In this document: positions 20,453 through 31,053 of the stretch, piece after piece
Numbering within the stretch: position 1 is the stretch's first letter
Layout: each line of letters starts with the position of its first letter
Notes under the pieces: generated by a model
Database searches by the model: none
What the model was told of the DNA's origin: nothing
The model's input: the letters and a program-made list of their open reading frames with translations, nothing else
Origin: Ascaphus truei
Taxonomy: Eukaryota; Chordata; Amphibia; Anura; Ascaphidae
Assembly: GCA_036426205.1 (NCBI GenBank)
Contig: WSYH01000656.1
Location: 1-64,000, forward strand
Direction of reading: 5' to 3'
Length of the DNA: 64,000 bases
Position numbers and translations under genes: made by a program

Positions 20453-20728
20453 ATGCCGCAGATTGGACATTCGGTCCAGGAGAGGGTTGCTAAGGCAAAG
20501 CCATTGCGGCCTAAGTGGAAGAAACCAACCACTATACTGAAAAAGATAAACGAGCGTACCTTTGTTATCCAAGATACTAAATGCAAAGAAAGGACCGTGA
20601 GTATCGACAATCTTAAACCCACAGCTCACTGCAGTGAAAAAACTGTTAAAGATGGAGGAGACACCGTTTCTGCGACAGACTTCGATGGAGCTGCAGCCTC
20701 TCGAAGCACAGATTGCACAACCACATGA
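20453..20728 (+). pseudogene. pol: Foamy-type integrase C-terminal domain, end of pol
   Basis: The fragment reads through QERVAKAKPLRPKWKKPT and RTVSIDNLKPT, matching the SH3-like C-terminal domain and tail of foamy integrase. It is cut off upstream at the Penelope-like insertion. The frame overlaps the start of env by about 95 nt, as in spumaviruses, where pol and env overlap. Confidence 0.85.
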
Positions 20729-23666
20729 TGTGGAAATTAATCACGCAGGTGAGGTCCAACAAGCTGAATCTGACTTCCCTGACCATGACCAAAGACATAT
20801 ATATGTGTTACCTGCCATACCGGATCAACGCAATATATTCCGGAAGGCCTATCAAACAATGGCTAAGGTAATCACGAAGAAAAGACTGTTTAAGACTATT
20901 TTGTGTCTCTCAATCTGTTTTGCTTTTCTAGCAATATCCGCCAGCGTTATTTTCAGGTTACATGGGCATTTTGTGACTCAACAAGAAGGCGAGATCATCA
21001 ACTGGCAACGTACAACTGCACACGGTATTACCGCACCAGACTCCAGAATCATGAAACCAGGACTTCACTACGATTTGAAACCGGTGGAGGTACAGTCGGT
21101 GGGTATACCTCAAGGTGTGTATTGGAAGCCGTTTCCTAAACCTATCATCCAGAAACGAAAGACTTTGGGGATTTCACAGGTTGTGCTGTTTGATTCAACT
21201 GTGCTAGCTAAACAGGCTGGTATAACTACGCCAGAAGGAAGAAAGCTGGTGACACAACATCTGAATGCACAGATGCAACAGCTGCAATCTACAAGCCTGA
21301 AATATGATTTACCCCTGCATGACCATTGGAAACAGCAAAGCTACCGTGAACAACGTTGTCATGCTGAATTTGGACATTGCTATTTCATTGACTTTTAAGG
21401 AACACGTAAATGGCCAACGAAGGAGCTGAAAGCTGATCATTGCCCTCGGCCTGGTGTGACCATGGACAATATAAGGTATAAGCAATACCCTATTTTCTAT
21501 CTGAATACAGGTTAAAATACTCAGAAAGGATTTGTTCCCAACGGACAGACTGATCCAAGAGTGGCATTCTTGGAAGGTGCTGAAGAAGAAGAGTACAGAA
21601 TACCTGGAGGGGTAAGACCTTATACTTCTGCTGTTTTTTGCTCTGACAGTATTTACTCAGAATGGTGGAACTCATCAACAACCGCTGATGACCTGTTACT
21701 CAAACTTCAAGATGTGATGGGAGATGCTAAAACTGGACAGCTACAGACAGCAGCACTTCCGAAAGAATGGAATATAAAAGGTGATGGTATGTTGTTTCGT
21801 GAACCTACAGCATGGGACACTTGCACTCAACCACGCTTTGCTACATTTACCAATACTACATACTACAGCCATTCATGTAAAGGTTTCAAGAATGCTTGTG
21901 GTATCACATTGGAGAAATTGATCAATGAAGGAATCTGTAATAAGGACAATACAGTATTCAAATACGGGTGTAAACCCTGTTCTTTTTATTACAATCTCAC
22001 GGAAGGCTATTTTAACTGGCAACCGAAAATGATTGATCAAGGATTTTTACATTTTTCTTGGTTACGAGGTTTTTGGTGTGTGGAGCGAATAATGATTATG
22101 AAACCTAATTATAAAGTCTACTCCCTGTTCCAGAAATGTCTCAATGATAGTTTGCATATTAATGTAGACAAGGTAATCAGGGCAATGAGCGATTTGCTGA
22201 ATGTCCAAATAGCTCCAGATGATAAACCCTGTGACTATGACACATGCACCATACATAATATTGTTAACATGCCCTACTCAGAGGCAATGTGGGGTACAAA
22301 TGCAACAATTAATACCATAGTGTATTATGAAAATGAAACATATTTCATGAATGAATGTAAGGTTTCAAGTAAATCATCTACAAGGAAATTGCTTACTAAT
22401 GATGATATTCTTATAACCACAGGACACCTGCTGAGTGATTCTGTTTCTGTTATAAGCCAAATCTCTGACTCAAATGATGAAGAATTAAGGAGAGGTATTT
22501 TGGTGTTAAGAGATCACCTGATAAAATTTGCTTCCTACACAATTTCAGACATTACAGTGTTATCTGAAGAAATTAAAGCTTTGGTTATTCTTAATCACAT
22601 CACTTTGATCAGGTTAACATTGCAAAGTCACAAGATTGACATATCACTTTTAAATCTCACGTGGCTCACACAGAATCTTAATTTAAGTCCGAAAGAATCT
22701 GAGATCCTGGCATATGTTTCACAAACCACAGTTTATGACATACGAGAAAGAAACCACAGACGGGTTCATAACCGTGATGACACTTTATGGGAAGTTTTTC
22801 TATACTATGAATTGTTAATTCCAGGAGATGTTTATACAACAAATTGGGAACTGCTTAATTTTGGACACTTAACACACACAGGTTCTTATTTCGCAAGGGT
22901 GCAGGTTGCTCAACCATTTCAATACATGTCTGTGAAATGTGATCGTGAATTTTTCATCAGCACTATACGATGTGTTGATAAAGGTTATTTAGAATGTGAT
23001 GACATCATACAGTACATGCCTTGCAATGATCAAATGCAAGGTAGCAACTGCCCGATAACTGTGACACCAATTCAAACTCCTTTTACATTAATTCACAGTT
23101 TAGATAATGGGAGTTACATAGTACTGTCTACAGAAGAGGATTGTGATATACCACCTTTTCAGGCATCACTTGTCACAGTTAATAGGAGTATACAGTGTTA
23201 TGGTACTACATTTATTCCACCTCTGTTACATCAGACACTTACATCTGGAGTACGTTTCCAGATACCAGCTATCACACTGATCCTTCCTCACATGACAGCC
23301 TTTTTGGCTCATTTGAAGAAAATGAAGATCACTATAGGGTACACACATGAAATAGTGCATACACTTTTACAGAGAGTTCACAGTGAATTAATACGTGTTG
23401 ATTTACACCCGGGTGATTTTCCCCAGTGGTTGACTACACTAGGTGAATCACTGAAAACTTTTTGGCCAATGACAGGTAATTTTTTGACAAAAATAGGCAC
23501 CAGCCTACAAACTACTGGTAAAGGTATTTTTAGTGGTCTAGGAAATGCGTTTGGAATCCTAGGTTATTTGAAACCACTATTGTTTTTTATTTTAGGGATA
23601 ATAATCCTTGTTATTTTACTTTGTGTTTTCTCTTTTCTTCCGAAGATGAAGAGGCGTTCAGCTTAA
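20634..23666 (+). pseudogene. env: Foamy-type envelope gene, one frame with two stop codons
   Basis: A single reading frame of about 1010 codons, close to the size of foamy Env, is interrupted only by TAA at 21396-21398 and TAA at 21513-21515. The first 254 codons hold a cytoplasmic N-terminus and a hydrophobic segment (about residues 86-107), the membrane-spanning leader typical of foamy Env. The 701-codon downstream part has many Cys and N-glycosylation sequons, a basic RERNHRR site that may be a protease cleavage site, and a C-terminal membrane anchor (FFILGIIILVILLCVF) with a short basic tail. No frameshift is visible. Env would mediate particle release and entry; this copy cannot make a full-length product without readthrough. 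Confidence 0.85.
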
Positions 23667-23759
23667 TAACATTTTGCTTTCTAGCATATATTCTTATATT
23701 TTTACCTAGATACTAATATACTGTTTTAAGCACATAGGTCAAATCTAACCTGCTGCAGT

Positions 23760-24116
23760 ATGCTTTGTTGCAAGGACACAGACGAAAAGAAAGATACTTC
23801 ACAAATCTTGCGTCTACCAAGGTCCTATCAAACTTCCATGAGGATGTACTTAGATGAACTTGTTTTGCCACATCGGAAGCCACGCAAAGTGCATGCAGTT
23901 CACGACACGATGAGAGACTTTATGTATCAGAACTCTTTTGTTTCCTCAGGACCGTTTTCAGTTTTAACACCTAATGGGACATTGCTTCCGCGTAGCTTGC
24001 TAATGTTATGTAATTTTTGGCAAGTGAAATCTTTGCTATCTCTTGGTGATCAACCCAACTTCAAGTGTAGAGACATTCACCGTCAAATATTTCAAATGTC
24101 TTTTTATACAATTTAA
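23760..24116 (+). CDS. Foamy-type 3' accessory frame 1 (118 aa, unknown)
   Basis: Open frame beginning 94 nt after env, in the position of the regulatory genes of spumaviruses (tas/bel1 region). It is moderately basic, with an HRKPRKVHAVH stretch, and has no transmembrane segment. I see no convincing similarity to known transactivators, which are highly divergent. A second frame overlaps its 3' end and runs to 24240 (EARGSRGDDLAQIVS), so a frameshift may have truncated a longer product. Position, not sequence, supports the role. Confidence 0.45.
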   Translation: MLCCKDTDEKKDTSQILRLPRSYQTSMRMYLDELVLPHRKPRKVHAVHDTMRDFMYQNSFVSSGPFSVLTPNGTLLPRSLLMLCNFWQVKSLLSLGDQPNFKCRDIHRQIFQMSFYTI

Positions 24117-24672
24117 GAATATTCTGGAAGCCAGAGGGTCACGTGGTGATGACTTAGCTCAGATAGTGTCAACTCGCCCTCTTTTCCAAGCACGACAAGG
24201 TCTGTTTCTTTTCTTACTTTATTTTGGGGAAAGCAGGTAAATACAGTTGCTTGTGTAGAGGTGTAGGTATAAATCTCTATGTGTGCTCAGTAGTAAAGGG
24301 AGGTGAAAAGATAATCCTGCAGCACCTTACAGGGGTTACAGCCAGGTACTCACGAGTCCAGAGAAAATGGTGGAAAAGAAATGGCAAGGTATGCTGGGTA
24401 GTAAGATAGTCTGGGGACAGACCATCTGTGGGCAGAGCAGAGGTGGAGAAAGCAGACTAGCCCATATGAGAGAAAGGCTGGGGCTGCCATGGCAACTCAC
24501 AGGAGTGTCTGGGGAAGCTACAACATGTATCAATAATGTAGCATCTTTAACACAGCAAGCTGCTGGGAGGGGGGAAATGGCACTGTGTTTTGTGTGCAGA
24601 ACCAAACACATACAGCTGGCACTAATAAGCTGACAAGCAGGGCTGCGAGAAAAAAGGGGGGGTGAAACAGAA
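24117..24672 (+). other. Stretch between the two accessory frames
   Basis: No recognisable domain. The composition from about 24250 to 24660 is more purine-rich (GGGAGGTGAAAAG, AAAATGGTGGAAAAG) than the flanking env and LTR DNA. It may be an inserted segment or the decayed middle of an accessory gene. Confidence 0.35.
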
Positions 24673-25011
24673 ATGTTGACAGGGGTATACCTGTTCCATG
24701 ACAAAGAAGGTCATATTAGCATTGTTAGCCACGGGTCATATAATTATACCACGTTGTTTGCATGTTCAGGTAATAAACATCAACATTGTTTTGGGGCCCG
24801 ATGGGATAATACTCTCTTAAGTATGTATGAACGTCAACATCAACCTGCTTTGCAATTGGGTGATTTTTACAAATTGATACCTTCCCATCGTGGAATAACT
24901 TGTGCACATATGCGCAGTTGTGGGTGTTTTGGCGATCAATCACATACTCCTGTGTGTTCAAGCTCATCAACATCAGAGAGCGGTAACACTGTCTTCCAAA
25001 AGTACACATAA
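24673..25011 (+). CDS. Foamy-type 3' accessory frame 2 (112 aa, unknown)
   Basis: Open frame ending 58 nt before the polypurine tract. Cys and His are frequent (FACSGNKHQHCFG, then CAHMRSCGCFGD), suggesting a metal-binding or disulfide-rich fold, with a Ser-rich C-terminus. It lies where spumaviruses carry the second 3' gene (bel2/bet), usually reached by splicing. I recognise no family member in the sequence. Confidence 0.45.
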   Translation: MLTGVYLFHDKEGHISIVSHGSYNYTTLFACSGNKHQHCFGARWDNTLLSMYERQHQPALQLGDFYKLIPSHRGITCAHMRSCGCFGDQSHTPVCSSSSTSESGNTVFQKYT

Positions 25012-25069
25012 TGAATATTTTTTGCTTTGATAGTTTTTCTGCATTTGCAAAAATATGATAATTATGTGT

Positions 25070-25078
25070 AGGAGAGGG
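25070..25078 (+). promoter_or_regulatory. Polypurine tract of the foamy-type provirus
   Basis: AGGAGAGGG lies immediately before TGTTATGG, the start of the 3' LTR, as required for plus-strand priming. Confidence 0.8.
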
Positions 25079-25852
25079 TGTTATGGATTACAGATATCTT
25101 ATGGCATATAACGCATAATTAATACACGTCACAGGTATATATATATATAGTATCATTATATGGCCTAGTACAGCTTAGAACATACTGTTAAAATCCTAGC
25201 TATTTTGTTTTAGAAATAATAGGTTGTTTTGCTGAGAAGTGACAGGATATTGGGACATAGGTACATACACATAAAAGAGGAACTAACTCGCGTAAACAGG
25301 CCGTGGTCAAACGGTAAATGCTGAAACACATCATACGTCAGTAAACTGTAAATCCCGATAAACAACATACGTCAGTAACCACAGAGTATGGTATCATAAC
25401 ACGTACGCAGCAAACAATAAGATACTATATATAAGCTTGCGTGACTCCATATTGGTTAGAACCGAGATGAGAGATGAGACTTAGCTGAGACTGGCTGACC
25501 TATCATAAATATATTTTGGTTTGTGAGTATGACAATGCATATTAGCTAAATAATCTCTGCATAGTTAGGAATGGATTGTTAGCATACTGTAACTGCTAGC
25601 CATTAGCTTACAAGTAGCTTGTTGTGATATTACTGCTTATTTCTTTGTTGTGATACAATAAATGACAAACCTTATCTTATAGAAACTCTGAGTGACCTTT
25701 CTTTATAATAATCTCACAATACTCTTGCAAGTGAGTGTGAACCGAGAAATCTACAAGTACGACATTGTGATTTGTGTTTTTGCTTAGTGCAAGATATAAT
25801 TTATCATGAGGAATTACTTGGGAGAGGAAGGTTGGCAAAGAGCCCAGATTAC
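25079..25852 (+). repeat. Foamy-type 3' LTR (complete, about 774 bp)
   Basis: It starts TGTTATGG after the polypurine tract and ends near GCCCAGATTA. Its last 285 bp match the partial 5' LTR. TATATATAAG (25426) gives a promoter, and AATAAA (25657-25662) a polyadenylation signal about 200 bp downstream of the expected start. This order fits U3-R-U5. It is followed directly by the second half of the element A LTR. Confidence 0.85.
25426..25434 (+). promoter_or_regulatory. TATA box in the foamy-type 3' LTR
   Basis: TATATATAA precedes an expected start site near 25457. It is the only good TATA in the LTR; the 5' LTR has lost it. Confidence 0.6.
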
Positions 25853-26118
25853 CTAGTCAAAGACTGTTTTGCGTCTCTTGTTTGCGTATCAACCCCGGTC
25901 CTGGGAATTGATACCTAGAGACTGTATTTCGTGGACTTTCCTTCTGGAAACCATTTATTTAGTTTTACCTCATTCCCTTATGTGTTATTTCGTGTTATTT
26001 TGTAAATCAAGCTGTGTGTGTTTCTTGTGTGAATAAATTACAATTTATTTTATCTTACGTTTTGTTCAATCTAAGGATCCAGGTATTTTTGTGTTATAAG
26101 CACTGGTCTTCCGTTACA
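25853..26118 (+). repeat. Element A 5' LTR, part 2
   Basis: Matches 47602-47867 (CAAAGACTGTTTTGCGTCTC, then ATTGATACCTAGAGACTG and so on), ending CGTTACA. Together with 1478-2427 it makes a whole LTR lacking about 360 bp at the provirus junction. Confidence 0.85.
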
Positions 26119-26129
26119 GGCTTATTTAC

Positions 26130-26147
26130 TGGTGGCAGCAGCGCAAT
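26130..26147 (+). promoter_or_regulatory. Candidate primer-binding site of element A
   Basis: TGGTGGCAGCAGCGCAAT lies 11 bp after the LTR. It begins with the TGG expected opposite a tRNA CCA end; the tRNA is not identified. Confidence 0.4.
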
Positions 26148-26231
26148 CTGATTGAACTTATCTTTCGGGGTACAATAGCATAGCAGGGTGGCTCTCAGTT
26201 AAGAGCTTCCAAAGCGTGAGATAGCCCACAC

Positions 26232-27490
26232 TTGATTTTCAAGAGAAGTGAAAAACACAGTTACCCTTTGCGCCCTCTCTTGTTGCCTGCAGGTGAAGCA
26301 TGGACAGACGAGCGGGATGGTTCCTGGGATCATGCCAGAGTCATTGCCCGGTGTGAAGAGTATGGGTTACCGATGGCGGGTCGGGCAAAGACACAACTAG
26401 AAGAGGAATTGGAGCAGCATGAAGCAAGCCTGTCTGTACTATCAAGCACGGCTCTGGTAACTGCAGCCGCAGGGGAGTCGCTCCAGCACAGGGTGGATGA
26501 AATGATGCCACCCCTGGAGGAAGATGGAGAAGGAGAGGGAGAAGGAGAGGGAGAGGGTGCTCACTGGGATATTGATGAAGGACTGGGTTTGGGGGTTGCA
26601 GGGGACATTGTGCCTAACATTCCAATTGTTCCTGTACTTGCGGAGACCCCTAACCCTGGACTGACAGCACTTCTTGCCTCATGTGGGGCAAATGCTACAG
26701 GTAATGAGCGGATTCACATGCTTGCTGTGGTACACGGGCAAGTGTCCCCTCATTCGCCCCTGGTGAATGGAGAGCAGCCGGTGCCCCAAGTTAACCATCA
26801 CAGTTTAAATACATTCGTCTGTGGCACCGACAAGATTAATGGATTTTTATCTGACATTGAGATGCAGTGCTTAAGGTACCGAGTACCTCAACTGGACTGG
26901 GTGCTGTGGTTACAACCCTTGCTGTCAGGCAAGGCAAAGGAAACCCTGCAGTCCACCTCACAAGCGGACCGGGATGACTACTTCAAGCTATTGCGGTATG
27001 CCCTCACACTAGAAGCATATAGAGGCAAGTTCAGAATAGAGGAATGCCATCTTCAGAAGTCCTTTATGAACTTTGGTGCCCGAATGGCACGACAGGGTAC
27101 TTAGTGGGTGAAGGGTTGTGATGCCACAAAGTACCACACGCTGCTTGACTTGATCTTCCAGGAGCAGTTACTGCAGAAGTGCCCCTCGGACGTAAGGGCA
27201 TTTGAAAAAAAACCTAAGACCCAAGAGGAGGCTGCCCGGCTGGCAGATGAGTACTTATGCATCCGTGCGTTGATGGAGGGGAAAGGTTGTTCCAGACGAC
27301 CAGCTGTGACAGCCCAGGGAACCAAGCAGACTCCTCAGTGGGTACAGCAGCCTGCAGGAGCACCTAGCAGTTCTAAGCCTGCGTAATTCAGGCTTGAGAA
27401 ACGGTGCTACCTATGCAATAAAGTCGGTCATATCAGACCTGACTGTCCAGACCGTGCCAAGTCTGGTGGACCCCATATTGGGCAACGCTC
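26232..27490 (+). pseudogene. gag: Element A gag: SAP-like start, SCAN-related capsid, zinc knuckle
   Basis: The N-terminal region DHARVIARCEEYGLPM resembles a SAP-type helix pair. An acidic repeat (GEGEGEGEGEG) follows. The capsid then ends in LLDLIFQEQLLQKCPSDV and KTQEEAARLADEYL, strongly like the SCAN fold known to derive from Gmr1-type capsids. A TAG stop at 27102-27104 breaks the frame once. A CCHC zinc knuckle (CYLCNKVGHIRPDC, about 27406-27447) follows in another frame, so at least one frameshift is also present. Confidence 0.8.
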
Positions 27491-27614
27491 CCAAGCTGCA
27501 CGGCCATTTGCCCGTGTATGACTGGCACACACAGAGGAACCAAGGCCAGATGAGGAATCAACCCACAGAGGGACGTCCCCTGAGATATCTTCCCTTGCTT
27601 CCCCGGGACCAACA

Positions 27615-27830
27615 GTGAAGACAGAGGGACATCAGGTTGCCCCAGTAGGGTTGAAATCTTATGATCTCCGGCAGAAGCATCTGCGGAGGGTTACCATTGG
27701 GAACCGGCAAGCGGACGGCTTGATAGATTCCGGTGCCACTGTTTCCTGGTCCGACCTGATATGGTCCGACCAGAGGATTTGCTCCTGGGCACCAGGATGT
27801 TGGTGACCATGTCAGATGGAGGACCGTAGT
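27615..27830 (+). pseudogene. pol: Element A protease fragment
   Basis: RRVTIGNRQADGLIDSGATV contains the DSGAT active-site triad of retroviral-type aspartic proteases (about 27725-27740). The frame breaks soon afterwards. Confidence 0.7.
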
Positions 27831-29000
27831 CGATCCAGGTTGCCCGGGTCTTTTTGGATTGGGGTGCTACCTGGGTTGGATGCAGAGGTTTTACTCTGCA
27901 ATGACCTGGGGCATGTGATGTGTATGTTCACTGCAGAGCTGGCTCCAGTTGCAGCAATTACTAGGAGCCAGGCATCAAGGATGACAGCAGAATCAGACCC
28001 TGTCCCTCTGCATTTGGGACCAACAGTTCCAGTGGTCTCTGAGGAGACCAGACAGGTAAGCCAGAATGTGGAGTCGCAACCCGAAACTGATTTACAGTTC
28101 CCTTCCCCTGTGTCCCCTGACTTAGAGACTAAGGATGGGTGGCCAGTGTTAGGAACAGAATTTAGGGATGCACTGAAAGCTGACCCCAGCTTGGAAGGTA
28201 TGAGACTTCGGGCGTCCGAGACTCAGGTCAGACCGCTTCTTGTGGCACCACAGGCTTCTGTAAAGGGAGCAAGGATCGACTGGGATGATAGGGTTTGGAC
28301 TGGCAGGTGACCGTTAGTAGTACCCAGGGCATATAGGTAGCAATTACTGCAGGTAGCCCATGCTATTCCACTAGCGGGGCATCAGGGGGTCACTCGCACA
28401 AGAGCCCGGCTGTTGCATCCTTACTACTGGCCGGGGGTATCAGGCGCAGTGGCAGATTTCTGCCACTCCTGTGATGCCTGCCAGCGAGTGGGTAAGGCGG
28501 GTGATCATGTAAAGGCACCTCTGAACCTGTTACCAGTAATTGGAGAAACTTTTCAGCGAGTAGCCATGGACATAGTGGGTCCCCTTATGGTTTCCAGCTT
28601 GTCAGGGAAGTGTTACATCCTCACGGTGGTGGACTTTGACACCCGGTACCCTGAGGCTGTAGCGCTGGCAACTATAGATGCAAAGGCAGTAGCAAAGGCA
28701 TTATTAGTTATTTTTACAAGGGTAGGGTTCCCTAGTGAGATCCTAACCGATCAAGGGTCGCAGTTCATGAGTGAATTGCTGCAGTGTCTCTGGGATGTGT
28801 GTGTGGTGAAGCCCCAACGCATGGACCCTTTTCATCCCCAAACCAAAAGATTATGTGAGAGGTTTAATGGTACCCTGAAGCTCATGCTGTGAGCCTTTAT
28901 AGAGGCATAGGGGAAAGACTGGGAGATTCACCTGCAGCACTTGCTGTTTGCATAGAAAGAGGTAACGCAGGAATATACAGGCTTTTCACCCTTTGAGCTG
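27831..29000 (+). pseudogene. pol: Element A integrase, N-terminal part
   Basis: A linker with EFRDALKADPSLEGMR is followed by an HHCC finger: HAIPLAGHQG supplies the His pair and CHSCDACQRVG the Cys pair (28350-28500). The catalytic core has MDIVGPL (first Asp), LTDQGSQFMS (second Asp), and FHPQTKRLCERFNGTLK (Glu position). Stops occur at 28308 and after KLML (28889). The code runs on to GFSPFELCDR and is cut by element B at 29001. Protease is followed by integrase with no reverse transcriptase between them. Confidence 0.85.
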
Positions 29001-29431
29001 TGTGACAGGGTGAATAAATGTCACCAGCACTATGCCTAACAGACCTATGTTTAGGTCTGCAGTGCTGCAGTGACCGGGTTAACATTCAGCTGGGAAGGTC
29101 TTGTCAATTAGTCAGGTCTCAGCTGCCTTATCAAGGAGCTTTAAAAACCCCAGGCTTCACACACATGCAGCCTGTCTGAACCAGTGAGATACTGACATGC
29201 TGAGGGAGAACTACTGCTAAGGTCTGTCTTCACTATGCTATTTTGATGTACTGTTATGCTGAAATCTGAACAGCCCTTGTTGGGAAAATGGCCAAGCCGC
29301 GCTCAGGACTTATGTTCTGTTTGTTCTATATGTTGAAAAGAAGCTGTTTTGTTTTTGTGTGCCATATTTTTAAGGCTCAATAAATAAACCTTTTCAAGAA
29401 ACCCATGTGTGGTTGCATGTACACTGCAACA
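29001..29431 (+). repeat. Element B 5' LTR
   Basis: Begins TGTGACAGGGTG inside the element A integrase and ends TGCAACA. It is followed by TATGGTGTTAGAAGTGGGG, which contains a TGG-initiated primer site of the TGGTGTnAGAAGTGGG type. CAATAAATAAACC (29378) gives a polyadenylation signal. Confidence 0.7.
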
Positions 29432-29496
29432 TATGGTGTTAGAAGTGGGGTGTCCAGAGGCCCCTGCAGTTGAAGGGCCACACACAGTAAAAAAAA

Positions 29497-30558
29497 AATG
29501 GAAGAATTTTTAAAAGAGTTTTTGTGCGAGCAAGCCAGACAGTAGGGACTGTTAATGCAGGAGCAAGCCCAACTACAGGCAGAGAGAGATGAAAGACTAT
29601 TACAGCAGCAAACCCAGCTACTAATCCAGCAGCAGGCAGCACAGGATGAGCAGATGGCCAGGTTGCTGACCCAATCCCAGGGGTCTGCCAGTCCAGAACT
29701 TGCGAACAAACCCACGGTCCTCCTGAGGAAAATGACTCTGAACGAGGATCCTGAGGCTTTTCAACTGATGTTTGAAAGGGTTGCCAAAGCCCAGGGCTGG
29801 TCTTCAGATCGCTGGTAAACCGCTTTAGCCCCGCTCCTCATAGGAGAAGCCCAGGCCGCATATCAGGGCCGCCCAGCGGAGCTGGAAATGGACTACAAAC
29901 AAGTAAAAGTCACCATACTAGATCACATACGTCTAACCACAGAGACCTACCGGCAGCAGTTCCCCAACCTGAAGTACACCTCTAAGATGAGACCCTGGGT
30001 CGTAGTTTAGCGGTTATTGGACTTGTGTACTCGCTGCAACAACCCGAGCAACACACTAAGGAGGCTATTCTTGAACAAGTTGTTTTTGAACAAGTAATAC
30101 AAGCAATAACGCCTTCCACAAGCTCTTGGGTAAAACACCATGCTGCTGATACCCTAGCTTTGGCAGTCCGACCCATTGAGAACTTCCTTGGGGCCGAGGA
30201 TCAGGCGAGTGTCCTGGACCCGACGGATCCGACTTCACTGGCACTTGCAGACACCCAAAGAGGGAGACCAGACCAACGGGGAAACTTCGGCCCCTCCATA
30301 CACAACCACTAAGTGCCACGAAAGGAGTAGTTCTTCCAGCAAGGGAGATGTCCAAACGCCGGTCACTGCCGAAACCCTCATCCACATCCTGATGTCGGCT
30401 CATCGCCAAATGAGAGGAACCTCAGAGGACGTTGCCCACAGGACCCATCGGATGCCTGGTCTCCAGTATCTTGTTCAGCTGAGCGGCATCCACGGCACCC
30501 TCCTGCGAGGTAACCCTCTCCATGTTCGTCCTGCGGAGAACAAGGCCAACGTCATGTG
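29497..30558 (+). pseudogene. gag: Element B gag with SCAN-related capsid
   Basis: A Gln-rich N-terminal coiled region (EQAQLQAERDERLLQQQTQ) leads into NEDPEAFQLMFERVAKAQGW, typical of SCAN/Gmr1 capsid N-domains. EMDYKQVKVTILDHI follows. FEQVIQAITPSTSSWVKHHA (about 30090-30150) corresponds to the SCAN helices. Stops at 29816 and 30008 and frameshifts break it. A possible in-frame TAG occurs near 29543. Confidence 0.75.
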
Positions 30559-30589
30559 AACTGTCCACAGATGGATTGTTCCTTCAGTA

Positions 30590-31053
30590 GGACAGTCGCC
30601 TCGGCCTTCACCAGTGAAAGTTACAAGCCCTGGCTACTTCCAGCCCAGATTGGGGGTAAAACCGTGTAGGCCCTTGTAGATTCAGGCTCTGGGAACATTC
30701 TGGTCATCCAGGAACTGTTACCGCCTGACATGTGTTTCTTAGACTCCCCATGGAGTATAGAATGTATACACTGGGATGTAAAACGGTATCTGACAGCAAA
30801 AATCTGGCTACAGGTAAAAGGTCAGGATGCCTGGCTCGAAGTAGGAGTCGCTCCTTGGCTCCCTTCCCCCTTTGTGCTCGGCCGCGACTGGCCTTTCTTT
30901 TCAAGTCTAATGGCTCCAATCTCTCAGGAGGAGCCTTATTCTCTGGCTCTGGAGGACCCTGGTAAACTGTTCCCCTTCCCGGCAGACCTATTCCCCAGTA
31001 GACAGCGGGTTCCAAAGACTCGGAGGCAAAGACGCTCTGACAAACAGGACTGA
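30590..31053 (+). pseudogene. pol: Element B protease-like region, then truncation
   Basis: LVDSGSGNILVI supplies an aspartic protease DSGSG motif (about 30673-30710). KIWLQVKGQDAWLEVGVAP and PFVLGRDWPFF correspond to the flap-to-C-terminal hydrophobic segments. No integrase or RT follows, so element B is 3'-truncated. Confidence 0.7.

Larger units (their letters stand above)
2428..25852 (+). mobile_element. Endogenous foamy-type retrovirus (degraded, with nested insertions)
   Basis: Layout: partial 5' LTR, tRNA-Lys-type primer site, gag N-terminal fragment, RNase H and integrase fragments, a block of about 15 kb of later insertions, the pol C-terminus overlapping env, env, two small 3' frames, polypurine tract and a complete 3' LTR. 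The pol/env overlap, large env with an N-terminal hydrophobic leader, extra frames between env and LTR, and TGGCGCCC primer site together fit spumaviruses. Gag lacks most of its length, pol lacks protease, most of RT and the integrase core, and env has two stop codons, so the copy is defective as it stands. Confidence 0.85.
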
